A stretch of 64,000 bases of DNA from Cloacibacterium caeni (GTDB lineage: Bacteria > Bacteroidota > Bacteroidia > Flavobacteriales > Weeksellaceae), in assembly GCF_907163105.1 (NCBI RefSeq), contig NZ_OU015321.1:682001-746000 (forward strand), read 5' to 3'. Below are positions 25,280 through 33,125 of the stretch, one piece after another. Both the position numbers and the translations under genes were made by a program. Position 1 is the first letter of the stretch; every line of letters starts with the position of its first letter. The notes under the pieces are model-generated. The model saw only the letters and a program-made list of their open reading frames with translations. It was not told the DNA's origin and made no database searches.

Positions 25280-26617
25280 ATGAACAAAACAATAGAATTA
25301 AGCCACGAAGTTGCAGGCAACAAAGTAAAAGCAACATTAGGAAAACATATTTTAGCAGATGGTTTTGATTTCGTGATGGATTACGAAAAATCTCACGGCT
25401 CATGGATTCATGACCGTTTAACCGGAACAGAATTTCTAGATATGTTTTCTATGTTCGGTTCTGCTTCGGTAGGGTATAATCATCCGTATATTGTAGAAAA
25501 ATCTGCTTGGTTAGGCAAAATGGCGGTGTACAAACCTACCATGTCCGATGTGTATTTGCAGGAATATGCAGATTTTGTAGAAACCTTTAGCAAAGTTGCC
25601 ATTCCAGAAGAATTGCCGTATTGTTTCTTTGTAGAAGGAGGTGCTCTTGCAGTAGAAAATGCTTTGAAAACAGCTTTCGACTGGAAAACCAGAAAAAATT
25701 GGCTCAAAGGAAGCAAAACAGAAGGTTCGGTAGCGATTCACTTTAAACAAGCTTTCCACGGAAGAAGTGGCTATACATTGAGCTTAACCAATACCAACGA
25801 CCCAAGAAAATATCAATATTTTCCATTGTTTGATTGGCCAAGAATCATCAATCCGAAATTGCATTTCCCAATCACCGAAGAAAATTTGCAGGAAACCATC
25901 AAGAATGAACAATTAGCTTTGGTACAGATTGAAGAAGCGATTTTATCAAATCAAGATAAGGCAGCTTGTATAATCATCGAAACCATTCAAGCAGAAGGTG
26001 GAGATAATCATTTCCGTGATGAATTTTTAGTAGAATTAAGAAGAATCTGCGACGAAAACGAGATGCTGCTCATTTTTGATGAGGTGCAAACAGGAATCGG
26101 AATTACAGGTAAAATGTGGGCATTCCAAAATTACAGCGTAGTTCCAGACGTGATTTCTTTCGGGAAAAAAGCACAGGTTTGTGGTATTTTGGCAAGTAAA
26201 ACCAAGCTAGATGAAGTAGAACACCACGTTTTTGCTGAAAGTTCTAGAATCAATTCTACTTTCGGAGGAAATTTCATTGATATGCTAAGATTCCAATTGG
26301 TTTTAGAAATCATCGAGAAAGAAAATCTTTTAGAAAATGTGCAAAAACAAGGCGAATTTTTATTAGAAGGTTTGCAAAAACTTCAAGCGAAGTTTCCGTA
26401 CATAATTTCTAATGCAAGAGGAAGAGGATTAATGTGTGCTTTTGATTTACCAGATGGAAAAGCAAGAGCAGATTTCCAAGAAAGACTTTTCGAAGAACAC
26501 GTAATTGTACTCATTTGTGGCGAAAAATCGATCAGATTCCGTCCACATTTGAATGTAACTCAAGAAGACTTGCAATTTGCTTTGGATAAAATAGAAAAAA
26601 TTGCATCAAACTACTAA
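25280..26617 (+). CDS. lat: L-lysine 6-aminotransferase
   Basis: A 445-aa class III PLP aminotransferase. It moves the epsilon-amino group of lysine to 2-oxoglutarate, giving 2-aminoadipate 6-semialdehyde, the substrate of the ALDH7 enzyme upstream. Features are DMFSMFGSASVGYNHPYI, the acidic IIIETIQAEGGDNHFR, FDEVQTGIGITGKMWAFQ, and the PLP lysine in ISFGKKAQVCGIL, which is typical of LAT rather than of ornithine transaminase. The last part reads IRFRPHLNVTQED. Confidence 0.9.
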   Translation: MNKTIELSHEVAGNKVKATLGKHILADGFDFVMDYEKSHGSWIHDRLTGTEFLDMFSMFGSASVGYNHPYIVEKSAWLGKMAVYKPTMSDVYLQEYADFVETFSKVAIPEELPYCFFVEGGALAVENALKTAFDWKTRKNWLKGSKTEGSVAIHFKQAFHGRSGYTLSLTNTNDPRKYQYFPLFDWPRIINPKLHFPITEENLQETIKNEQLALVQIEEAILSNQDKAACIIIETIQAEGGDNHFRDEFLVELRRICDENEMLLIFDEVQTGIGITGKMWAFQNYSVVPDVISFGKKAQVCGILASKTKLDEVEHHVFAESSRINSTFGGNFIDMLRFQLVLEIIEKENLLENVQKQGEFLLEGLQKLQAKFPYIISNARGRGLMCAFDLPDGKARADFQERLFEEHVIVLICGEKSIRFRPHLNVTQEDLQFALDKIEKIASNY

Positions 26618-26645
26618 AACTATTAACATTTACTATACTTCTCAC

Positions 26646-26681
26646 AATCGTTCAATTTTTAAAAATTGGGCGATTTTTTTT
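26646..26681 (+). terminator. Rho-independent terminator
   Basis: AATCG..CAATTTTT (26646-26660) pairs with AAAAATTG..CGATT (26661-26674) with two G-T pairs, followed by a T run. Confidence 0.75.
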
Positions 26682-26748
26682 GACCTCTTTTTATTTCAAA
26701 AAATATTCCTATTTTTAAAAAATCTAAAAATAGTTCATTATTATTGAT

Positions 26749-29715
26749 ATGAAGAAAGTATTGAGTCTCTTTTCTTGCATTCTTTTCAGTTGGATGCAAG
26801 CACAATTAGGGTATTGGCAAAATGATACCACTACCAAAGATCAAAGCATTTATGCAATTAAAAACATCACCTTGTATCAGGATTACAAAACAGTGATTAC
26901 AGATGCTGTTTTGGTGATTCAGAACGGCAAAGTGGTAGAATCTGGTAAAGTGGCAATCCCAAAAAATGCCGTGGTAATTGATGGAAAAGGAAAGTTTGTC
27001 TATCCTTCATTTATTGATTTGTATACCAATATCGGGGTAGAAAAATCTGAAGCGAAACAAGCGGATTCCAAAAGCATCTACCTTCCGAATACAACTTCTG
27101 CAGCGGCGTACAATGATGCTGTAAAAGCCTATTCTAGAGCTGTAGATCAATTCACCAATCAAGGAAAAGACTACGAAGAATACTTAAATCAAGGTTTCGG
27201 AACGGTGTTAAGTTTCAACCAAGATGGAATCGTGAGAGGTTCTGCGGTGCTGTACAATTTAGGAAACGGAAAACCTGCAGAAAAAATCATCAAAGAAGAT
27301 GCAGCTTTAATGCTTTCTTTTGACAAAGGCAGTTCTAGACAGTCTTATCCTACTTCTTTGGCGGGTTCTATTGCCTTGTTGAGGCAGTTTTATTTAGATG
27401 CAGACTGGTATGAAAAAGGAGGAAATGCAGTAGAAAAAAATCTAAACTTAGAAGCTTTTAATAAATATAAAAAATTACCAACCATCATCGAAACTTCTGA
27501 AAAGTGGGATGTGTTGAGAGCGGATAAAATTGGGGACGAAGCCCTACAACAATTCGTTTTTATGGGTTCTGGAAATGAATACCAAAGAGCCAAAGAAATG
27601 AAATCTACAGGTGGTTTCTTTTTATTGCCTTTAGAATATCCGAAACCGTATCAGATTAATGATGCTTTAGATGTGGAAAATGCCAATGTTGCTGAATTAA
27701 AGCATTGGGAATTAGCGCCTTATAATGCAATGTTTCTTCAAAAAGAAAATGTAGACTTTGCCTTCACGATGAACAAGTTGAAAGACAAATCTTCATTCTT
27801 AGGAAAAATAAGAGAACTCTATAAAAATGGGTTATCTAAAGAAGCGATTCTGAAATCTTTGACCGAAAATCCTGCAAAAATTGTAAAATCTGAATCAAAT
27901 TTGGGGAATTTAAGAAAGGGAAGTTATGCTAATTTCTTATTATTTACTGAAGATTTATTCAGCAAAGATGCCGTTTTACAGGAAAATTGGGTGGCAGGTA
28001 AAAATTTCGTAGTCAATAAATTATTAGACCAAGACATTAGAGGAGTGTATCAACTCACCATTAATAATCAAAACTATGATTTAAAAATTGCAGGTTCACT
28101 TCTGAAGCCAGAAGCCAAAGTAAGTCAGGAGAAAAAAGACGGAAAAGCAAAACTAAACGTGAGCGACTATAAAATGGCTCTGGAACTGGTTTTACCAAAA
28201 GATTCTGTACAGAATTATAGAATTCTTTATCCGCTTGCAGACTATAAAAACACCAATGGTTTTGCCCTGAACAAACAAGGTAACAAAGTGCCTTACAGCA
28301 TCACCTTTGTAAAAAATAATGAAGCTGAAACCAAAAAAGAAGAACAAACACCAAAAGAAATCGGTAAAATTTGGTATCCTTTTGCAGCTTTTGGAAGCGA
28401 ACATGTACCGACTCAAAAAGACTATATCATTAGAAATGCTACGGTTTGGACCAATACCTCAAAAGGAATTGTAAAAAATTACGATGTCAAAACTTCTAAA
28501 GGAAAAATCGTAGAAGTAGGAAGTCAATTAAGCAAAGGAAACGCCGAAGAAATTGACGGAACCAACTTACATTTAACCAATGGAATTATCGATGAACACA
28601 CGCATATCGGACTTTCGAGAGGCGTAAATGAAGCGGGAAGCAATTCTTCTGCGGAGGTGAGAATGAGCGATGTCATCAATCCTGATGATGTGAATTTCTA
28701 CAGACAAATTGTAGGAGGTGTAACTTCGGCACAACAATTACACGGTTCTGCGAATCCTATTGGCGGACAGTCTTCCATTGTAAAATTTGCTTGGGGAGAA
28801 AATGCCGAAAATATGAAATTCCCAAATGCACCTCAGTTCATCAAATTTGCTTTGGGAGAAAACGTAAAACAATCGAATTGGGGCAATAACCCTAATCGTT
28901 TTCCTCAGTCGAGAGGTGGAGTAGAACAAACATTTGACTTTTGGTTCACCAGAGCTTTAGAATACGAAAAAGAAAAGCAAACCAATAAAAATTACAGAAA
29001 AGATTTAAGACTAGAAACGCATTTAGAAATTTTAAAATCTAAACGCTATATCACGTGTCACTCTTATGTGCAAAGCGAAATCAACATGTTTATGAAAATT
29101 GCAGATAAATTTAATTTCAAAGTAAACACATTCACGCACATTTTAGAAGGCTACAAAGTGGCAGACAAGATGAAAACGCACGGAGCAAATGCTTCTACAT
29201 TCTCAGATTGGTGGGGTTACAAAGAGGAAGTAAGAGAAGCGATTCCTTACAATGCAGCGATTTTATTAAAATCTGGGGTGAATACAGCCATCAATTCAGA
29301 TGATGCAGAAATGGCAAGAAGACTGAATCAGGAAGCAGGAAAATTAGTAAAATACGGAAACATTTCTCAAGAAGAAGCTTGGAAAACCGTTACCCTTAAT
29401 CCTGCCAAAATGCTGAAACTAGACCATAAATTAGGAACAGTAGAAGCGGGTAAAGATGCTGATTTGGTATTGTGGACAGACAATCCATTGAGTATTTATG
29501 CCACAGTAAACAAAACTTTTGTAGACGGAAAATTGATTTTTGATGCTCAAAAACAAGCCGAAAAAGATGAAATGGTGAAGAACGAGAAAAACAGAATTAT
29601 TCAAAAAATGCTCTTCTCTGACGATGCCAAAAAAGGAAATACCCAGTCGGTAAAAACAGAGCAAAAGAAATTGTACCACTGTGACACTTTAGAAGAAGAT
29701 TTTCATCAACACTAA
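26749..29715 (+). CDS. Secreted amidohydrolase, duplicated architecture (988 aa)
   Basis: A signal peptide (MKKVLSLFSCILFSWMQAQ) is followed by two amidohydrolase-like halves. The N-terminal half has the composite beta-domain start (ITLYQDYKTVITDAVLVIQNGKV), but where a metal HxH motif should be it reads VYPSFIDLYTNIGVE. The C-terminal half (from about 550) has the intact motif GIIDEHTHIGLSRG, further histidines (LETHLEIL, ITCHSYVQ, FTHILEGYKVADK) and NSDDAEMARR, so this half is probably the active one. The end reads LGTVEAGKDADLVLWTDNPL. Periplasmic imidazolonepropionase- or prolidase-like hydrolase; substrate unknown. Confidence 0.85.
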   Translation: MKKVLSLFSCILFSWMQAQLGYWQNDTTTKDQSIYAIKNITLYQDYKTVITDAVLVIQNGKVVESGKVAIPKNAVVIDGKGKFVYPSFIDLYTNIGVEKSEAKQADSKSIYLPNTTSAAAYNDAVKAYSRAVDQFTNQGKDYEEYLNQGFGTVLSFNQDGIVRGSAVLYNLGNGKPAEKIIKEDAALMLSFDKGSSRQSYPTSLAGSIALLRQFYLDADWYEKGGNAVEKNLNLEAFNKYKKLPTIIETSEKWDVLRADKIGDEALQQFVFMGSGNEYQRAKEMKSTGGFFLLPLEYPKPYQINDALDVENANVAELKHWELAPYNAMFLQKENVDFAFTMNKLKDKSSFLGKIRELYKNGLSKEAILKSLTENPAKIVKSESNLGNLRKGSYANFLLFTEDLFSKDAVLQENWVAGKNFVVNKLLDQDIRGVYQLTINNQNYDLKIAGSLLKPEAKVSQEKKDGKAKLNVSDYKMALELVLPKDSVQNYRILYPLADYKNTNGFALNKQGNKVPYSITFVKNNEAETKKEEQTPKEIGKIWYPFAAFGSEHVPTQKDYIIRNATVWTNTSKGIVKNYDVKTSKGKIVEVGSQLSKGNAEEIDGTNLHLTNGIIDEHTHIGLSRGVNEAGSNSSAEVRMSDVINPDDVNFYRQIVGGVTSAQQLHGSANPIGGQSSIVKFAWGENAENMKFPNAPQFIKFALGENVKQSNWGNNPNRFPQSRGGVEQTFDFWFTRALEYEKEKQTNKNYRKDLRLETHLEILKSKRYITCHSYVQSEINMFMKIADKFNFKVNTFTHILEGYKVADKMKTHGANASTFSDWWGYKEEVREAIPYNAAILLKSGVNTAINSDDAEMARRLNQEAGKLVKYGNISQEEAWKTVTLNPAKMLKLDHKLGTVEAGKDADLVLWTDNPLSIYATVNKTFVDGKLIFDAQKQAEKDEMVKNEKNRIIQKMLFSDDAKKGNTQSVKTEQKKLYHCDTLEEDFHQH

Positions 29716-29727
29716 AAATTAAATTTC

Positions 29728-30996
29728 ATGAAAAAAATATTTTTCACTTTATATATTTTGGTTTCGGCAATGGTATTGGCACAAAGACCAAATCCTGCAC
29801 CAGCGCAAAAAACTCCAATTGCCATTACCAATGCCACGATTCATACCGCTACAGGAACGGTTTTAAATAATGCTTCCCTCGTTTTTGAAAACGGGAAAAT
29901 CACCCAGATTAATGGAAGTGTTCCGAGTAATGCAGAAGTCATCAATGCCCAAAATAAACACGTATATCCGGGTTTTATTTTGGTAAACAATACATTAGGT
30001 TTGGTAGAAATTTCCGCAACCAATGCTACAGTAGATTACAGAGAAGCCAATGATATTTCGCCAGAAGTACGTTCGCTCATCTCTTTCAATACAGACTCTC
30101 ATGTTATTCCCGTGATTAGAAGCAATGGCGTTTTATTGACTCAGCCAGTTCTGAAACACGGCACATTGTCTTGTACCTCTTCCATCATGCAACTAGACGC
30201 TTGGAACTGGGAAGATGCGGTGGTAGCTACGGATAATGTTTTGCACCTTTCTTGGCCTGAAATTTTTAGAATTGACGATGAAAAAAGAAACAAAGAATTC
30301 CAAACCAGAAGAACAGAAAAAATTAAAGAACTCACTTCACTGTTTCAGAGAGCGCAGCAATATGACAATCAGCAAGTCAAAGATTATAAACTGAACGCCA
30401 TAAAACCAGTCTTTGAAAATAGAAAACTATTTGTGGAAGTAGCAGGAGCCAATGAAACGCTGGAAGTCATTGCTTGGGCCAATAAATTAAACCTTAGAAA
30501 TGTAGTTTTGATTGGTGAAAGCAATTTAGTAGGGGTTTTAGATGATATCAAAAAGAGCAATTTTCCACTTATCATCAAGAGAGTTCACAGCTTGCCAGTC
30601 AACAGTTCAGATTCTCCTAGATTGCCTTATGAATTTGCAAAATTGGTGCAAGACAAAGGCATTCTCTACGGGTTAGATTACAGTGGAGATATGGAATACC
30701 AAAATTCTAGAAATCTTCCGTTTTTGGCTGGAACTACCGTTGCGTATGGTGTAGAAAAAGAGAAAGCCTTACAAAGCATTACCATTAACCTAGCCAAAAT
30801 GTTGGGAATTGATAAAAACTACGGAACTTTAGAAGTAGGAAAAAGTGCGACACTCTTCATTTCAGAGGGCGATGCACTGGATCAATTGACCAATAATGTG
30901 ACAGAAGCCTTCATAGAGGGTAGAAAAATTAATCTAGACAATCAGCAGAAAGAACTTTACAAAACATATCAAGAGAAGTATCGATTAAATCAGTAA
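29728..30996 (+). CDS. Secreted amidohydrolase homologue lacking metal ligands
   Basis: A 422-aa protein with a signal peptide (MKKIFFTLYILVSAMVLAQ), 12 bp after the larger amidohydrolase. The fold is recognisable at both ends (ITNATIHTATGTVLNNASLVFENGK and LAKMLGIDKNYGTLEVGKSATLFIS), but the usual HxH of the first strand is replaced (YPGFILVNNTLGLVEI) and the later His/Asp ligands are not evident. It corresponds to the degenerate half of its neighbour. A non-catalytic subunit of that enzyme is the likeliest role (inference). Confidence 0.83.
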   Translation: MKKIFFTLYILVSAMVLAQRPNPAPAQKTPIAITNATIHTATGTVLNNASLVFENGKITQINGSVPSNAEVINAQNKHVYPGFILVNNTLGLVEISATNATVDYREANDISPEVRSLISFNTDSHVIPVIRSNGVLLTQPVLKHGTLSCTSSIMQLDAWNWEDAVVATDNVLHLSWPEIFRIDDEKRNKEFQTRRTEKIKELTSLFQRAQQYDNQQVKDYKLNAIKPVFENRKLFVEVAGANETLEVIAWANKLNLRNVVLIGESNLVGVLDDIKKSNFPLIIKRVHSLPVNSSDSPRLPYEFAKLVQDKGILYGLDYSGDMEYQNSRNLPFLAGTTVAYGVEKEKALQSITINLAKMLGIDKNYGTLEVGKSATLFISEGDALDQLTNNVTEAFIEGRKINLDNQQKELYKTYQEKYRLNQ

Positions 30997-31026
30997 TTTT
31001 TATAAATTTGTGTTAAAATTAGAAAT

Positions 31027-31260
31027 ATGGGAGCAGAATTACCAAGAGTTTTGGTATTTGAAGCAGATGAAATGGTTCAAATACAAATCGTGAAAAAGAA
31101 ATTAGAAGATGCAGGAATCGCTTGTTCAGTAAGCAATAAATACCTTAATAATTTATTGGCTACACCTACTGCTACAGCTTTAAAACTAGAGGTAAACATT
31201 CAAGACGAACAAAAAGCTTTTGAAATTATAGACCATTATTTGGCAGAAAAAGAAAACTAA
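31027..31260 (+). CDS. DUF2007 domain-containing protein
   Basis: A 77-aa cytoplasmic protein of the DUF2007 (putative signal-transducing) family: a PII-like small fold with VLVFEADEMVQIQIVKKKLEDAGIAC and a C-terminal helix (QKAFEIIDHYLAEKE). Function unknown. It sits just upstream of a tRNA gene. Confidence 0.8.
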   Translation: MGAELPRVLVFEADEMVQIQIVKKKLEDAGIACSVSNKYLNNLLATPTATALKLEVNIQDEQKAFEIIDHYLAEKEN

Positions 31261-31274
31261 GTTTTCTTTTTTAT

Positions 31275-31348
31275 GGGGAATTAGCTCATCTGGCTAGAGC
31301 GTTAGACTGGCAGTCTAAAGGTGGTGGGTTCGAGTCCCATATTCTCCA
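31275..31348 (+). tRNA. tRNA-Ala (anticodon GGC)
   Basis: A 74-nt cloverleaf. The acceptor stem GGGGAAT/ATTCTCC contains the G3-U70 pair that defines alanine tRNAs. The D arm is GCTC..GAGC; the anticodon stem TTAGA/TCTAA encloses the loop CTGGCAG, giving anticodon GGC. The T arm contains GGTTCGAGTCC. The discriminator is A; CCA is not encoded (ACA follows). Confidence 0.96.
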
Positions 31349-31360
31349 CAAATAAACGTT

Positions 31361-31390
31361 AAAACACTTGCAATTTTGTAAGTGTTTTTT
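31361..31390 (+). terminator. Terminator after tRNA-Ala
   Basis: AAAACACTT (31361-31369) pairs with AAGTGTTTT (31380-31388) around a 10-nt loop, followed by T residues. Confidence 0.7.
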
Positions 31391-31407
31391 GGTTTTAAAA
31401 CAAATAT

Positions 31408-31507
31408 TACACCCGAAAAGGTATAATCTGTATAATTAAATCTATTTTTATACCCGTAAAGGTATATTTTTAGAAATTATTACTATATTTGTACCTTAAA
31501 GGGTATA
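31408..31507 (+). promoter_or_regulatory. Three-operator array of the hip operon
   Basis: Three copies of a palindrome with consensus TnTACC-N6-GGTATA: TACACCCGAAAAGGTATA (31408-31425), TATACCCGTAAAGGTATA (31449-31466, perfectly symmetric arms) and TGTACCTTAAAGGGTATA (31490-31507). Successive starts are exactly 41 bp apart, close to four helical turns, so all lie on one face of the DNA. The third overlaps the -7 element TATATTTG (31484-31491). E. coli HipB binds TATCC-N8-GGATA, a similar plan. Confidence 0.78.
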
Positions 31508-31509
31508 AA

Positions 31510-31713
31510 ATGGAAAGTAAACTTTCACTTTTTGTTAAGGAAAAACGCAAACAATTAAAACTTACTCAGCCAGAACTTGCCGAAAGAGCAGGGGTTGGGT
31601 TACGTTTTATTAGGGAGTTAGAACAAGGGAAACAGACGGTTCGCTTAGATAAAGTGAATCAAGTCTTGGCATTGTTCGGAAGTGAAATGGGGGTCATTAA
31701 AAAATCTGAATAA
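31510..31713 (+). CDS. hipB: HipB-like XRE-family antitoxin/repressor
   Basis: A 67-aa (from ATG 31510) helix-turn-helix protein: LSLFVKEKRKQLKLTQPELAERAGVGLRFIRELEQGK, then VRLDKVNQVLALFGSEMGV, the HipB/y4mF subfamily. I prefer ATG 31510 to the TTG at 31489, because the latter would fall in the operator/promoter. It is the first gene of a B-S-T operon and presumably binds the three upstream operators to repress it. Its stop overlaps the next start (TAATGAG). Confidence 0.9.
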   Translation: MESKLSLFVKEKRKQLKLTQPELAERAGVGLRFIRELEQGKQTVRLDKVNQVLALFGSEMGVIKKSE

Positions 31714-32033
31714 TGAGACAGGCGCAAGTTTTTTATCAATATCAATTGGCAGGACTTCTCACTGAAAATGAAGAGGGGTATTTTTTTGTGTATGAAAGTC
31801 AATATCTTGAAAACTCAAATTCCAAACCTGTAAGTTTAACTTTGCCTTTACAAAAGGCTGCTTTTCAAAGTAAGATTTTGTTTCCTTTTTTTGATGGTTT
31901 GATTCCTGAAGGATGGTTATTGAATATCGCAATAGACAACTGGAAAATTAATCCGAGAGATCGTTTCGGTTTACTACTTTCTATGTGCAGAGATTGTATA
32001 GGTTGTATTTCTATCATTCCAAATGAAAACTAA
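31713..32033 (+). CDS. hipS: HipS-like protein (HipA N-terminal domain as a separate polypeptide)
   Basis: A 106-aa protein corresponding to the N-subdomain-1 of HipA (couple_hipA): VFYQYQLAGLLTENEEGYFFVYESQYL, then LPLQKAAFQSKILFPFFDGLIPEGWLLN. In E. coli HipA these residues are the beginning of the kinase; here they form a stand-alone protein between HipB and the kinase. In the described HipBST system the equivalent small protein is the actual antitoxin of HipT; that role here is by analogy. Confidence 0.85.
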   Translation: MRQAQVFYQYQLAGLLTENEEGYFFVYESQYLENSNSKPVSLTLPLQKAAFQSKILFPFFDGLIPEGWLLNIAIDNWKINPRDRFGLLLSMCRDCIGCISIIPNEN

Positions 32034-32979
32034 AATGAAGAATTGTTTGTATTGTTATCAGCCTTTAGAAGGAAATGAAATAGATTTTCACCAAGCATGT
32101 TCCAAAAAAATGTTTGGGACAAACGTTTCACCTATTCTCGATTTTAATCTAAAAGAAACTGAAGAAATCGCCAAAAAATTGGTGATAAAAAGTATAGCGG
32201 TTACTGGTGTTCAGCCAAAACTTTCTTTGGAACTGGAAAAAAAATTAAAAGAAATTCCTCGTTTAACGATAGTAGGATTGCATGGGGATTATATTTTCAA
32301 GCCTCAATCTCAACAGTTTGCCGAATTGCCAGAAAATGAGGATTTAACAATGCATTTAGCGGAATTGGTGAAAATAAAAGTAGCAAAACATTCTCTTATT
32401 AGGCTAAAATCTGGCGAGTTAGGCTATATTACCAAAAGATTTGACAGAAACAAAGGAAAGAAAATAGCGGTAGAAGATTTTTGTCAGTTAAGCGAAAATC
32501 TTACAGAACACAAGTACAGAGGCTCTGTAGAAAAAATAGGAAAATTAGTTTGTCAATTCACTGAAAATAAAGGTTTTGAATCTCAACGTTTGTTTGAATT
32601 GGTACTTTTTAGTTTTCTCATAGGAAATGCAGATATGCATTTGAAAAACTATTCACTGATTGAAAATGCTTTGGGAGAGTATGAGTTTTCTCCAGCTTAT
32701 GATTTGTTAAGTACAGTACTTGTCATTCCTGATGATAATGAAGAATCTGCATTAACCATTAACGGTAAGAAAAATAGAATAGGATTAAAGGATTTTAATA
32801 AATTAGCCAATTCCTTAAATATTAATGAGAAGTCTTTGCAGGCTATTTACACTCGTTTTAATAAAGTTTTACCAAAATGGAAAGATTTTATTAACCAAAG
32901 TTTTCTTTCTGATGAAATGAAAACCCATTATACTCAATTAATCACCCATAAATTTGATACATTATTTCCAAAAATTTAG
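32023..32979 (+). CDS. hipT: HipT-like serine/threonine kinase toxin
   Basis: A 318-aa HipA C-terminal kinase. The N-terminus has a possible zinc knuckle (CLYC, Cys8/Cys11; HQAC, His23/Cys26). The P-loop-like segment TGVQPKLSL (61-69) contains the serine equivalent to autophosphorylated residues in HipT/HipA. The catalytic loop is GNADMHLKN (Asp204), and the metal-binding Asp is in SPAYDLLST (Asp227). HipA-family kinases phosphorylate aminoacyl-tRNA synthetases (HipA: GltX; HipT: TrpS). The target here is unknown. The start may instead be the ATG at 32035. Confidence 0.88.
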   Translation: MKTKMKNCLYCYQPLEGNEIDFHQACSKKMFGTNVSPILDFNLKETEEIAKKLVIKSIAVTGVQPKLSLELEKKLKEIPRLTIVGLHGDYIFKPQSQQFAELPENEDLTMHLAELVKIKVAKHSLIRLKSGELGYITKRFDRNKGKKIAVEDFCQLSENLTEHKYRGSVEKIGKLVCQFTENKGFESQRLFELVLFSFLIGNADMHLKNYSLIENALGEYEFSPAYDLLSTVLVIPDDNEESALTINGKKNRIGLKDFNKLANSLNINEKSLQAIYTRFNKVLPKWKDFINQSFLSDEMKTHYTQLITHKFDTLFPKI

Positions 32980-33125
32980 AAAAACGGAAATGAATTGGGA
33001 TAGAAAGAATTTTTAAAAAACCGTCTTAATTAAAGACAAACGTTTTTATCAAGCATAATTTTATAAATTTAATTCTTTTTTAAAATAAAAAAAATGCATT
33101 TTTGCAGCCCTTTTAGAATTCAACC

